This document shows, piece by piece, positions 37,377-45,854 of a DNA stretch of 64,000 nucleotides. The first letter of the stretch is position 1, and each line of letters begins with the position of its first letter. Under the pieces are notes generated by a model. It was not told the DNA's origin, made no database searches, and saw nothing but the letters and a program-made list of their open reading frames with translations. The translations under genes were made by a program, and so were the position numbers. The DNA is from Aquihabitans sp. G128 (lineage in GTDB: Bacteria > Actinomycetota > Acidimicrobiia > Acidimicrobiales > Iamiaceae). Where the stretch lies: contig NZ_CP077604.1 in assembly GCF_019048865.1 (NCBI RefSeq), positions 1,674,001 to 1,738,000 on the forward strand, in the 5' to 3' direction.

Positions 37377-38447
37377 ATCGCCCCCTCGCCCCGTCCCCTC
37401 CGCGCCCGCACCGGGACCGTCCTCGCGGTCGCGCTGGCCGCCCTGCTCGTCCTGGCCAGCGTTGCGACCGCCACCGCCACGGCCGGCGCCGAGGTGCCCA
37501 GCGAGGTCCCGCCCACCCCAGGAGCCGCGCCGCTGCGCTACCGCGACGAGCTGTTCCCCACCGTGACGATCGCGCCGGACCTCGCCTACGGGTCCGCCCC
37601 GGACCTGCAGGGCCGGCCCGTCACCCTGCGCCTCGACCTCTACCAGCCCGCGGGCGACACGGCGCGGGACCGGGCGGCGATCGTGTGGGTCCACGGCGGC
37701 GGCTTCGTCGGCGGGGGCAAGGGCGACGAGCGGCCCCAGGTCGAGGCGTTCGCCCGCCGGGGGTTCGTGGTCGTGTCGATCGACTACCGCCTCCTGTCGA
37801 ACGGCTGCTCCGGCTCGACGCTCGGGACCGAGTGCACCAACGCCGCGGCGGCGGCCATCGCCGACGGGAAGGCCGCCGTGCGGTGGCTGCGCTCACAAGC
37901 CGTCGACCTCGGCCTGGACCCCGGCCGCATCACCATCGCCGGCTTCTCCGCCGGGGCCATCGTGGCCACCGGCGTCGGGGTCCTCGGCGAGGACCCGGGG
38001 GCGAGCGGCAACCCGGGCCAACCCTCGGACGTGGCGGCGTTCATCTCCGTGGCCGGCGGCCTCCCCGACGGCCAGGGCGTCGATGCATCCGATGCCCCCG
38101 GCTACCTGTTCAGCGGCAGCGCCGACGACGTCGTGCCCCACCAGTGGTCGGTCGACACGGCCGAGGCCCTGCAGGCGGCCGGGGTGCCCGCCGTCCTGCA
38201 CACCACCCCTGGCGGCGGCCACGACCTGCCCGACCTCGGATACCTCGTGCAGCAGTCCAGCGCCTTCCTGTACCGCGAGCTCGACCTCGGCACGCCCGGC
38301 ACGCCGGCCACGCCGGTCACGACGACGACCACCATCGCCCCGGCCACGACGACCCCATCCCGCGCCCCTGCTCCTGCGCTCCCCGCCGCCCCGGGGGCGG
38401 CCGTGGGCGCAACCCCGATCGGTGCCGCGCCGGCCTACACCGGCTGA
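37377..38447 (+). CDS. Secreted alpha/beta-hydrolase (esterase/lipase), start unclear
   Basis: About 356 residues. Signal peptide (VLAVALAALLVLASVATATA), hydrolase core with oxyanion HGGGFVGGG, nucleophile GFSAGA, acid in SGSADDVVPH and His in GGGHDLPDLG, then a Pro/Thr-rich tail. No ATG or GTG precedes the signal peptide in frame; the first GTG (37494) would remove it. A -10-like TACCTT six bases before an ATC at 37377 marks the likely leaderless start, either a rare ATC codon or a base error. Carboxylesterase activity is inferred from the fold. Confidence 0.75.
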   Translation: MAPSPRPLRARTGTVLAVALAALLVLASVATATATAGAEVPSEVPPTPGAAPLRYRDELFPTVTIAPDLAYGSAPDLQGRPVTLRLDLYQPAGDTARDRAAIVWVHGGGFVGGGKGDERPQVEAFARRGFVVVSIDYRLLSNGCSGSTLGTECTNAAAAAIADGKAAVRWLRSQAVDLGLDPGRITIAGFSAGAIVATGVGVLGEDPGASGNPGQPSDVAAFISVAGGLPDGQGVDASDAPGYLFSGSADDVVPHQWSVDTAEALQAAGVPAVLHTTPGGGHDLPDLGYLVQQSSAFLYRELDLGTPGTPATPVTTTTTIAPATTTPSRAPAPALPAAPGAAVGATPIGAAPAYTG

Positions 38448-38547
38448 TCGCGACGCCCCCGGATGTGACACCGGGGCGGGCCCGGTCATGGAGAGGGTGC
38501 CGGCCACCGCCGGGCCCAGCCCACGACCGACGACGGGAGCGACCACG

Positions 38548-39183
38548 ATGACCATCTTCGACGTGGCGCCCGGACGGGTGATCGCCACCCTCCCCCGGCC
38601 GGCGTGGGAGGGTGAGGTCGTGGGGAGCGACGAGGGGCGCGAGGCCGTCGAGCGGGCGTTCGAGCAGGCACGAGCCGGCTCGGCCGAAGGCTGGGCCGAG
38701 CTCTACGTCGTCGCGCGCCCCCAGCTGTTCCGCTTCGCCCGCTTGCGCCTGGCCAGCGACGAGCAAGCCGAGGACGCCGTCAGCGAGACCATCGTCCGCG
38801 CCATGGGTGCCGCCGAGCGCTACCGCGCCGGTTCCGGCGTCCTGGCCTGGCTGGTCGGGATCTGCCGCAACGTCCTCCACGAGGCGCACCGCTCCGGTTC
38901 GCGCCTGCAGTCCGTCGATCCCGCCGGCTTCGTGGAACGGGCGACCGCAGTCGGCGACGCCGGGCCGGCCGAGCAGGCCGTGTCGCGCAGCGAGGCGGGA
39001 TCGCTGCGGGAGGCCTTCGCGCTCCTCAGCGACACCGAGCAGGAGCTCCTCAGCCTCCGCGTGGTGGTTGGCCTCGACGCCGAAGCGGTCGGCGCCGTGC
39101 TCGGCAAGCGCCCCGGCGCCATCCGCATGGCCCAGTCGCGGGCCCTCGACCGCCTGCGTGGCCACCTGGAGGAGGGGTCGTGA
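38548..39183 (+). CDS. ECF RNA polymerase sigma factor
   Basis: 211 residues. Region 2 (WAELYVVARPQLFRFARLRL, EDAVSETIVRAMGAAERYR, WLVGICRNVLHEAHR) and region 4 (LSDTEQELLSLRVVVGLDA, VGAVLGKRPGAIRMAQSRAL). A GGGAG ribosome site lies 10 bases upstream of the ATG. Stop overlaps the start of the next gene (GTGA), the usual sigma/anti-sigma coupling. Regulon unknown. Confidence 0.88.
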   Translation: MTIFDVAPGRVIATLPRPAWEGEVVGSDEGREAVERAFEQARAGSAEGWAELYVVARPQLFRFARLRLASDEQAEDAVSETIVRAMGAAERYRAGSGVLAWLVGICRNVLHEAHRSGSRLQSVDPAGFVERATAVGDAGPAEQAVSRSEAGSLREAFALLSDTEQELLSLRVVVGLDAEAVGAVLGKRPGAIRMAQSRALDRLRGHLEEGS

Positions 39184-39710
39184 CCGACGACGAGCTGCTC
39201 CGTTCGCTGGGCGAGGCCGTCTCCCCCACCGTCCCGGCGGTGGACGCCGCCCGCGTCGACGCCATCCGCGCCCTCGCCACGGGAGCCGCTGCGGTCGCAC
39301 CCCTGCGGCCGTCCCGCCGATCGCTCCTTCGGCTCGGCGGCGCAGCCGCGGCCGGCATCGCCGCCGGCGCCACCGGCATGTTCCTGCTCGACGGCGACGA
39401 CGCACCGGCGGGCCCGCCCACCGAGGCGGCGGTCCTGAAGACCGCCACGGGCGTGCAGGCCGACGCCAAGATGATCGCCCACACGTGGGGCCTCGAGGTC
39501 CTCCTCGACGTGTCCGGCCTCGATCCGGGCGCGGCCTACGAGATGACCTTCGTGGCCACCGACGGTCGGCGGGTCGGGGCCGGCGGCTTCGTGGGCACCG
39601 ATGCGCTCATGCGGTGCCGGAACAACGGGCCGCTCCTGCGGGCCGACGTCGCGAGCTTCGTGGTGGTCGCCGACGACGGCACCGAGGTCGTCCGCGCCGA
39701 GCTCGCCTAG
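39180..39710 (+). CDS. Membrane-anchored anti-sigma-type protein
   Basis: 176 residues. Short cytoplasmic region (TDDELLRSLGEAV) then RRSLLRLGGAAAAGIAAGATG as a membrane segment (about 48-68) and an extracytoplasmic beta domain (LEVLLDVSGLDPGAAYEMTF) like those of RskA-type anti-sigma factors. No zinc-finger HxxxCxxC motif. Coupled to the sigma gene by a 4-base overlap, which is the main basis for the call. Confidence 0.65.
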   Translation: MTDDELLRSLGEAVSPTVPAVDAARVDAIRALATGAAAVAPLRPSRRSLLRLGGAAAAGIAAGATGMFLLDGDDAPAGPPTEAAVLKTATGVQADAKMIAHTWGLEVLLDVSGLDPGAAYEMTFVATDGRRVGAGGFVGTDALMRCRNNGPLLRADVASFVVVADDGTEVVRAELA

Positions 39711-39770
39711 CCGCTCCCCAATAGGGGGGGGAGCGGCGTGACGCCGGCCGCCCCGGCGTCAAGGAGGGGC

Positions 39771-42053
39771 ATGACCAGACGATCCACCCCCCGAGTCGCC
39801 GTGCTCACCGCCCTGGCGGTCACCGCCGGCAGCCTGCTCTCGCAGGCCGTCGGTGCCCCGACCCCCGCCGGCGCCGAGCCCATCACCGCCCGAGAGGGCT
39901 ACGTCCGCCAGGTGTACACCGACGCCCTGCTCGACGCCGACCCGGCCCAGGCCGACGTCGACGCCGCCGTGGCCACCCTGGCCGCCGGCACCACCGGCTC
40001 GAACTGGGTGGGCCGCCTGCTGCTCTCCGACGTCGGCCGGCTGGCCTTCGTCGAGGGCGAGTACGAGCGCATCCTGGACCGGCCCCTCGAGGCCGGCGCC
40101 GGTGGCGGCTACGTCAACCTCATGAAGGACGGCAAGACCCGCCAGGGCATCCGCAGCCTCCTCGTGGGCTCGCCCGAGTACTTCCGCACCCACGGCGGCA
40201 GCACGGTCGAGGGCTTCGTGCGCTCGACCTACGTCGACCTCCTGGGCCGTGACGGCAACAGCAGCGACATCGCCTTCTGGAGCGCCAAGATCAACGGCGG
40301 GCTCACCCGCGACCGCGTGGCCGGCCTCTTCCAGGAGGGCCAGGAGGGCCGCAAGGTCCGCGCCACCACCATCTTCCGCTCCTACCTCAAGCGCGGCCTC
40401 GACGCCGGCGGCCAGTCCCGCTACTCGAACCGGCTCAAGGCCGGTGCCACCGAGGAGAACGTGATCGCCGAGGTCGCCAGCTCCCCGGAGTACCGCAACC
40501 GCGCCGCTGCAGTGCCCGCCCCCGAGGCGGTGGCCCTGCTCACCCAGTCCGGCTCGCTCACCATCCGCCGCCCCGGCAGCGCGGATCGCACCCTCGCCGT
40601 GACGGGGCTCACCGCCTCCACGACGCTCGTGGGCATCGACGTCCGCCCGGCGACCGGCGTGCTCTACGGGCTCGGCTCCGACGGCCAGGTGTACGGGATC
40701 AGCACCGGCACCGGGACCGCCGACAAGGTCGGCGCCCCCATCCCGTCGTTCGACGCCTCCGCCGGCGTCGGCTTCGACTTCAACCCGGCCGCTGACCGGC
40801 TCCGGATCGTGACGGGGGCCAAGAACTACCGCCTCCAGCCCGACACCGGGGCCGTCCTCGGCGAGGGCGCGGCGGGCAGCAACGCCCCCGGCTCCCTCCA
40901 GTACGTGGCCGGCGACCCCAACGAGGGCAAGGCCCCCGGCATCACGGCTGCTGCCTACACCAACAGCACCCGGGGCCTCCCGCTGCCGACCAGCACCGCC
41001 ATCTACGACATCGACACCACGCTCGACGTCGTGGTCGAGCAGAACCCGGCCAACAGCGGAAACCTGATCACCAAGGGCCCGCTGCGCCTGGACGCCACCG
41101 CCGCCAACGGGTTCGACATCTCCCCCGACGGCACCCAGGTGGCCTACGCGGTGCTGAGCACCACCAACGGCCAGGGCCTCTACAAGGTGGACCTCGCCAC
41201 GGGTGAGCCCAAGCTGCTCGAGAAGCTCGCCGGCGACACCGTCGTCGGCCTCGCCGTGCTGGGCACCGAGGCGGTCGCCCCGACCGAGGCCGCCTTCGGC
41301 GTCTCGACCGACGGCCTCTCGCTGATCAGCTTCACCACCACGGACCCCACGCCCACCGCCACCCAGACCTTCGCCGGGCTCACGCTCGGCACGAGGATCG
41401 TGGCGATCGACGTGCGGCCCTCGACCGGCCAGCTGTTCGCCATCGGCTCCGACGGCCAGCTCTACACCGTCGACACCTCGGTGGCGGGCGTGGCCACGGT
41501 GGCCAAGGCCAACATCTTCACCGGCCAGATCGGTGGCGGCACCTTCGACGCCTCCCAGGGCGTGGCCATGGACTTCAACCCGGCTGCGGACCGCATCCGG
41601 GTGGTGGTCGGCACCAAGAACTACCGGGTGCAGACCAACGGCGTGGTCGACGGTGAGGGCCCGCCCAACACCGGGCTGCCCGGCACCATCCAGTACGTGG
41701 CCGGCGACCCCGGCGCCGGGACGACCCCGGCGGTGACCGGTGCCGCCTACACCAACTCGGCCCGGTCGGCCACGCTGCCGACCGCCACGGCCCTGTACGA
41801 CATCGAGACCAACCGCAACGTGCTGGTGCGCCAGAACCCGGCCAACGCCGGGGACCTGACCACCATCGGCCCGCTTGGGATCGACGTCGGCACCGCCGAC
41901 GGCTTCGACGTCTCCGGCGGCCCGGGCCAGAACGCCTACGCCGTGCTCGAGACCGGTGGCGTCCAGTCGCTGTACCTGATCGACCTGGCCACCGGCCGGG
42001 CCGACCTCGTGGGCACCCTGCCCACCGGGCTCAACGCCTTCGCCCTGAAGTAG
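39771..42053 (+). CDS. Secreted protein with DUF4214 and two DUF4394 domains
   Basis: 760 residues. Start ATG at 39771 follows AAGGAGGGGC directly; signal peptide (VLTALAVTAGSLLSQAVGA). Residues about 50-250 have two DUF4214-like units (FVEGEYERILDRPLE, FVRSTYVDLLGRDGNSSD), linked with S-layer/export contexts. Then two copies of a DUF4394 beta-propeller module, each with FDFNPAADRLRIV/MDFNPAADRIRVV, GTKNYRVQ-type and LQYVAGDP-type strings, clearly an internal duplication. Extracellular; function unknown. Confidence 0.8.
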   Translation: MTRRSTPRVAVLTALAVTAGSLLSQAVGAPTPAGAEPITAREGYVRQVYTDALLDADPAQADVDAAVATLAAGTTGSNWVGRLLLSDVGRLAFVEGEYERILDRPLEAGAGGGYVNLMKDGKTRQGIRSLLVGSPEYFRTHGGSTVEGFVRSTYVDLLGRDGNSSDIAFWSAKINGGLTRDRVAGLFQEGQEGRKVRATTIFRSYLKRGLDAGGQSRYSNRLKAGATEENVIAEVASSPEYRNRAAAVPAPEAVALLTQSGSLTIRRPGSADRTLAVTGLTASTTLVGIDVRPATGVLYGLGSDGQVYGISTGTGTADKVGAPIPSFDASAGVGFDFNPAADRLRIVTGAKNYRLQPDTGAVLGEGAAGSNAPGSLQYVAGDPNEGKAPGITAAAYTNSTRGLPLPTSTAIYDIDTTLDVVVEQNPANSGNLITKGPLRLDATAANGFDISPDGTQVAYAVLSTTNGQGLYKVDLATGEPKLLEKLAGDTVVGLAVLGTEAVAPTEAAFGVSTDGLSLISFTTTDPTPTATQTFAGLTLGTRIVAIDVRPSTGQLFAIGSDGQLYTVDTSVAGVATVAKANIFTGQIGGGTFDASQGVAMDFNPAADRIRVVVGTKNYRVQTNGVVDGEGPPNTGLPGTIQYVAGDPGAGTTPAVTGAAYTNSARSATLPTATALYDIETNRNVLVRQNPANAGDLTTIGPLGIDVGTADGFDVSGGPGQNAYAVLETGGVQSLYLIDLATGRADLVGTLPTGLNAFALK

Positions 42054-42084
42054 CCCACCTCACCGGCACCGTCGCCGGCGACCT

Positions 42085-42129
42085 CGACGCCCCGTGGCCC
42101 TCGCCCCACACGCGAGCCACGGGGCGTCG
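42085..42129. terminator. Bidirectional hairpin between convergent genes
   Basis: 14-bp perfect arms (CGACGCCCCGTGGC with its complement at 42116-42129), 17-base loop, between the DUF4394 gene and the opposing small membrane gene. No T run. Confidence 0.65.
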
Positions 42130-42187
42130 TCGCGCCCGGGCCCGGTGCGCCCGGGGGCCGCACCCGACGAGGCGCTCGAGCGGGCGG

Positions 42188-42523
42188 TCAGCCCGGACGC
42201 GGGGCGAACATGATGACGGCGACGCCGAGCAGGCAGATCGAGGCGCCCACCAGGTCGTAGCGATCGGGCCGGAAGCCATCGACGGCCATGCCCCAGCCCA
42301 GCGAGCCGGCCACGAAGATCCCGCCGTAGGCGGCGAGGATCCGCCCGAAGTCGGCGTCCTCCTGCAGCGTCGCCACGAACCCGTATGCGGCCAGGGCGGC
42401 GATGCCGGCCCCGATCCAGGCCAGCCCACGGTGCTCGCGCACGCCCTGCCACACCAGCCAGGCGCCGCCGATCTCGGCGACGGCGGCCACCACGAACAGC
42501 ACCAACGTGCGGACGACGCCCAC
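42188..42523 (-). CDS. UPF0060/YnfA-family small membrane protein
   Basis: 111 residues from a GTG at 42523. Four membrane segments ([77 protein letters not shown]). [18 protein letters not shown] and [10 protein letters not shown] are the family signature. Small multidrug-resistance-like fold; transport role is unproven. Confidence 0.9.
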   Translation of the reverse strand: MGVVRTLVLFVVAAVAEIGGAWLVWQGVREHRGLAWIGAGIAALAAYGFVATLQEDADFGRILAAYGGIFVAGSLGWGMAVDGFRPDRYDLVGASICLLGVAVIMFAPRPG

Positions 42524-42711
42524 TCTTAGCGCGCCTTGCTGGTGAGCGCAGCGGCGCGAGGGATGAGGGGCACCCACCCACCGTAGGGACCGGCGCCGGG
42601 CACGGCGACCACCGATGGGCTCGTCGGCTTCGCTGCGTCGCGCCCTGCAGCCAGCAGGAGTGGCCCACCGCCGAGCTCCCCGCGGCCTGCGCCGACCGAC
42701 AGGGCTGCAGG

Positions 42712-42788
42712 TGGCGCCCCCGGCAGGGATCGAACCTGCGACCGGCCGCTTAGAAGGCGGCTGCTCTATCCGACTGAGCTACGGAGGC
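42712..42788 (-). tRNA. tRNA-Arg (anticodon UCU)
   Basis: Acceptor GCCTCCG/CGGGGGC, anticodon stem GCCGC/GCGGC with loop CTTCTAA (TCT), T-arm GCAGG-TTCGATC-CCTGC, encoded CCA. Confidence 0.95.
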
Positions 42789-42958
42789 CGACCCGGTCCG
42801 CAGGGCCCGAAGCCCGCCGACCGGCGTGCCGGCATCGTAGGACGTGGGGCGGTGGCGACCCGTGCCCGATCGAGCGACGTGCGCCGGTGCAACCGAAGTG
42901 ACATCTTGGTGTTGCCTGTGTTGAAGATGTTGTCGAAGTGGCCGATGGGGAAGCCGCC

Positions 42959-42987
42959 TTGTCACTCGGAAGGCTGGCTGTTACGGT
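42959..42987 (+). promoter_or_regulatory. Promoter of first VanY-like gene
   Basis: TTGTCA (42959-42964), 17-base spacer, TACGGT (42982-42987). The -10 region GCTGTTACGGTTTCATGAC recurs, with one change, before the paralogue. Confidence 0.65.
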
Positions 42988-43027
42988 TTCATGACGAACG
43001 GCGACACGCGCCGGTTGGAGGACACAC

Positions 43028-44353
43028 GTGCGTCGACGTTCCCTGGGCTTGACCATCGCGGCTGCCGCCGTGTCCGTCGCCCTCGCTGCGCCCACCCTCG
43101 CCGGGTCCGCGCCCCGGCAGGACCCCCGGGCCGAGCGAGAGCAGGTGCGCGCCGAGCGGGCGGCCGTCGCCGCCAAGATCGACACCACCAAGGCCACCCT
43201 CGCCGAGGTCGACGACGCCCTGCAGGCCCTCGAGGAGAACGTCCGCTCACAGCGGTCGGCCCTGGCCAAGGCCGAGGCGGCGGTCGCCCAGGCCACCAAG
43301 GACCGTGACGACGCCCAGCGGGCCATCACCCGGCTGCACGAGCAGCTGAAGGTCCTCCGTGGCGAGATGCGGGAACGCGCCGTGCGTGCCTACGTCTCGC
43401 CGAGCGGCGACAACGTCTTCGCGGTGCTCGGCACCAAGGACTTCACCAGCGCCGCCGAGCGCAGCTTCTACGTCGGCCTCCAGTCGCAGACCGACGCCGA
43501 CGTCGCCGACCGCCTCGACGGCGCCACCACCGACCTCGCCTTCCAGAAGCGCAAGGCCGCCGCGGCGAAGGAGCGGGCCGACGCCCAGCGCGCCGAGCAG
43601 GCCAAGCGCACCAAGGCCGTGGAGAAGGCCGAGGCCCAGCAGCAGGCCCTGTCGGACAAGCTGCAGGCCACCGTCGACTCCCAGATCAGCCGCAGCCTCC
43701 AGCTGGCCAAGACCGACCGAGCCCTCTCGGCCAAGATCGCCGAGCAGCAGGCTGCCCTCGTCGCCCGCATCGCCGCCCAGAAGGCCGCCAACCAGCGAGC
43801 CAGCGCGAAGGCCGCCGCCGCTGCCGCCGCCGAGGCCGCCGCAGCCAACCGGGCCGCCAACGTCGGCACCGACGGCCGCGAGCACGGCCCGTCGACCAGC
43901 AGCAGCAGCAGCAGCGGTGGGGGTGGCGGCGGCGGCACCGCCACCGTCGAGCCCGGCCCGGTCGACTCCGGCATCCAGCTGGCCTACGTCCAGGGCATCC
44001 CCGTCAACGCCCAGGTCGCCGACCAGGTCACCGCCATGATCAACGCCGCCGCCGCCGACGGTGTGAGCCTGCGGATCGGCAACTCCTACCGCCCGGTCTC
44101 CCAGCAGATCGAGCTGCGCAAGCAGAACTGCGGCACCAGCTACTACGCCATCTACGAGATGTCGTCCGGCTCGTGCCACCCGCCGACCGCCAAGCCGGGG
44201 CAGTCCCAGCACCAGCTCGGCCTGGCGATCGACTTCCAGTCGTGCTCCTCGCACGGCACCGCGTGCTACCGGTGGCTCTCCGGCCACGGCTCGCAGTACG
44301 GCTACTACAACCTGCCCAGCGAAGCCTGGCACTGGTCCACCACGGGCAAGTAG
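43028..44353 (+). CDS. Secreted coiled-coil M15/VanY-family D,D-carboxypeptidase (copy 1)
   Basis: 441 residues from a GTG with GGAGG upstream. Signal peptide (LGLTIAAAAVSVALAAPTLA), long coiled coil (about 30-270, with Ala/Lys/Gln heptads), a Ser/Gly linker, and a C-terminal peptidase domain (about 310-441). Zinc ligands in SQHQLGLAIDF (HxxxxxxD) and the terminal EAWHWSTTG; two disulfide-type Cys pairs (NCGTS, SGSCHPP). Removes D-Ala or cleaves peptidoglycan side chains. The coiled coil resembles EnvC/PcsB, so it may act at division sites. Confidence 0.85.
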   Translation: MRRRSLGLTIAAAAVSVALAAPTLAGSAPRQDPRAEREQVRAERAAVAAKIDTTKATLAEVDDALQALEENVRSQRSALAKAEAAVAQATKDRDDAQRAITRLHEQLKVLRGEMRERAVRAYVSPSGDNVFAVLGTKDFTSAAERSFYVGLQSQTDADVADRLDGATTDLAFQKRKAAAAKERADAQRAEQAKRTKAVEKAEAQQQALSDKLQATVDSQISRSLQLAKTDRALSAKIAEQQAALVARIAAQKAANQRASAKAAAAAAAEAAAANRAANVGTDGREHGPSTSSSSSSGGGGGGGTATVEPGPVDSGIQLAYVQGIPVNAQVADQVTAMINAAAADGVSLRIGNSYRPVSQQIELRKQNCGTSYYAIYEMSSGSCHPPTAKPGQSQHQLGLAIDFQSCSSHGTACYRWLSGHGSQYGYYNLPSEAWHWSTTGK

Positions 44354-44372
44354 CGACCCCGCCGTGGCGGGC

Positions 44373-44394
44373 GGGGGGTGCTTGGGCACCCCCC
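44373..44394 (+). terminator. Terminator hairpin after copy 1
   Basis: 9-bp arms GGGGGGTGC/GCACCCCCC with a TTGG loop, 20 bases past the stop. The loop and 3' arm contain the -35 box (44382-44387) of the next promoter. Confidence 0.6.
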
Positions 44395-44411
44395 GACGCA
44401 GCTGTTACGGT
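44382..44411 (+). promoter_or_regulatory. Promoter of second VanY-like gene
   Basis: TTGGGC (44382-44387), 18-base spacer, TACGGT (44406-44411), within GCTGTTACGGTTCCATGAC, nearly identical to the first promoter. Confidence 0.6.
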
Positions 44412-44462
44412 TCCATGACAGCGCCGGCGCACCCTCTGCTCCTGCCGGCCCGGAGGAAGCTC

Positions 44463-45779
44463 GTGCGTCGACGTTCCTTGGTGGTGACCCTCGCGGTCCT
44501 GGTGGCCACGGTCGGCCTGGCCGCCCCCCAGCTCGCCAGCTCCGCACCCCGAGAGGACCCTCGGGCCGAGCGCGAGCGGGTCCGAGCGGAGCGGGCCGAG
44601 CTCGCCACCAAGATCGACACCACCAAGGCGTCGCTGAGCGAGATCGACGACGCCATCCAGGCCCTCCAGGAGAACCTGGCCGGCGAGGAGCGGGCCCTCG
44701 AGAAGGCCGAGGCCGCCGTCGCCCAGGCCAAGAAGGACATCGCCGACGCCGAGAAGGCCATCGCCGCGCGCAACGGCGAGATCAAGGTCCTCAAGGCCGA
44801 GATGCGCACCCGCGCCGTGCGGGCCTACGTCTCCCCGCCGGGCGACGACGTGCTGACCGTGCTCGGCACCAAGGACTTCACCAGCGCCGCCGAGCGGCGC
44901 TTCTACGTCGACCTCCGCGCCCAGGACGACGTCGACCTCGCTGACAACCTCGACGGCGCCGTCACCGACCTCGCGTACCAGAAGCGCAAGGCGGCAGCAG
45001 CCAAGAAGCGGGCCGACGCCCAGCGCGCCGAGCAGCAGAAGCGCACCGAGTCGGTGCGCCAGGCCGAGGCCCAGCAGCAGTCCCTCTCCGACAAGCTCCA
45101 GGCCACGGTCGACTCGCAGATCAGCCGCAGCGTCGAGCTGGGCAAGACCGACCGTGCGCTCTCGGCCAAGATCGCCAAGCAGCAGGCCGAGCTGGTGGCC
45201 CGCCTGGCGGCCCAGAAGGCCGCCCAGCAGGAACGTGACCGCCGCGCCGCCCTGGCCGCTGCGGCAGCCGCCAACCAGCCGCCGCCCACCACGGTCGCGC
45301 CGGTCACGCCGCCTCCGTCGAACCAGAGCCCCGGCGGCGGGGAGAGCAACCCGCTCCCGCCCGTCAGCGGCGGCGGTGGCGGCGGCACCGGCACCGGTGG
45401 CATCTCGCTCTGCACGGTCGGTGGCATCACCGTCAACTGCGCCATCCGCACGCAGCTCACCAACCTGCTGAACGGCGCACGCGCCTCGGGCCTGGCCCTC
45501 ACCGGAGGCGGCTACCGGGACCCGGCGGCCCAGATCGAGCTGCGCAAGGCCCACTGCGGCACGAGCTACTACGCCATCTACGAGATGCCGGCGTCGTCCT
45601 GCCACCCGCCCACCGCTCGCCCCGGCAGCAGCCAGCACGAACTCGGCCTCGCCATCGACTTCAGCAACTGCTCCTCGCGCAGCAGCGCCTGCTACCGCTG
45701 GCTGGCCGCCAACGCCGCCGGCTACGGCTTCTACAACCTGCCCAGCGAGCCCTGGCACTGGAGCACCACCGGCAACTGA
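44463..45779 (+). CDS. Secreted coiled-coil M15/VanY-family D,D-carboxypeptidase (copy 2)
   Basis: 438 residues. GTG at 44463 aligns with the start of copy 1 and has GGAGGAAG upstream; an in-frame ATG at 44415 is less likely. Same layout: signal peptide (VVTLAVLVATVGLAAPQLAS), coiled coil, Pro/Gly linker (PPPTTVAPVTPPPSN), peptidase domain with SQHELGLAIDF and EPWHWSTTG. The coiled coil and catalytic regions are closely similar to copy 1 while the linkers differ, so a tandem duplication with linker divergence. Confidence 0.85.
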   Translation: MRRRSLVVTLAVLVATVGLAAPQLASSAPREDPRAERERVRAERAELATKIDTTKASLSEIDDAIQALQENLAGEERALEKAEAAVAQAKKDIADAEKAIAARNGEIKVLKAEMRTRAVRAYVSPPGDDVLTVLGTKDFTSAAERRFYVDLRAQDDVDLADNLDGAVTDLAYQKRKAAAAKKRADAQRAEQQKRTESVRQAEAQQQSLSDKLQATVDSQISRSVELGKTDRALSAKIAKQQAELVARLAAQKAAQQERDRRAALAAAAAANQPPPTTVAPVTPPPSNQSPGGGESNPLPPVSGGGGGGTGTGGISLCTVGGITVNCAIRTQLTNLLNGARASGLALTGGGYRDPAAQIELRKAHCGTSYYAIYEMPASSCHPPTARPGSSQHELGLAIDFSNCSSRSSACYRWLAANAAGYGFYNLPSEPWHWSTTGN

Positions 45780-45854
45780 CGCCTTCGAGCGCCGCCGGTC
45801 CGCACCGGGCAGGCTGCGGGTGCCCGCACGGAGCAGGCGCCGGATCGGAGGTCG

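Noticed and set aside
37330-37400. Translational coupling of the esterase to the ABC permease
   Set aside because: The frame overlaps the permease end without any start codon; the -10 hexamer in the gap argues for its own start.
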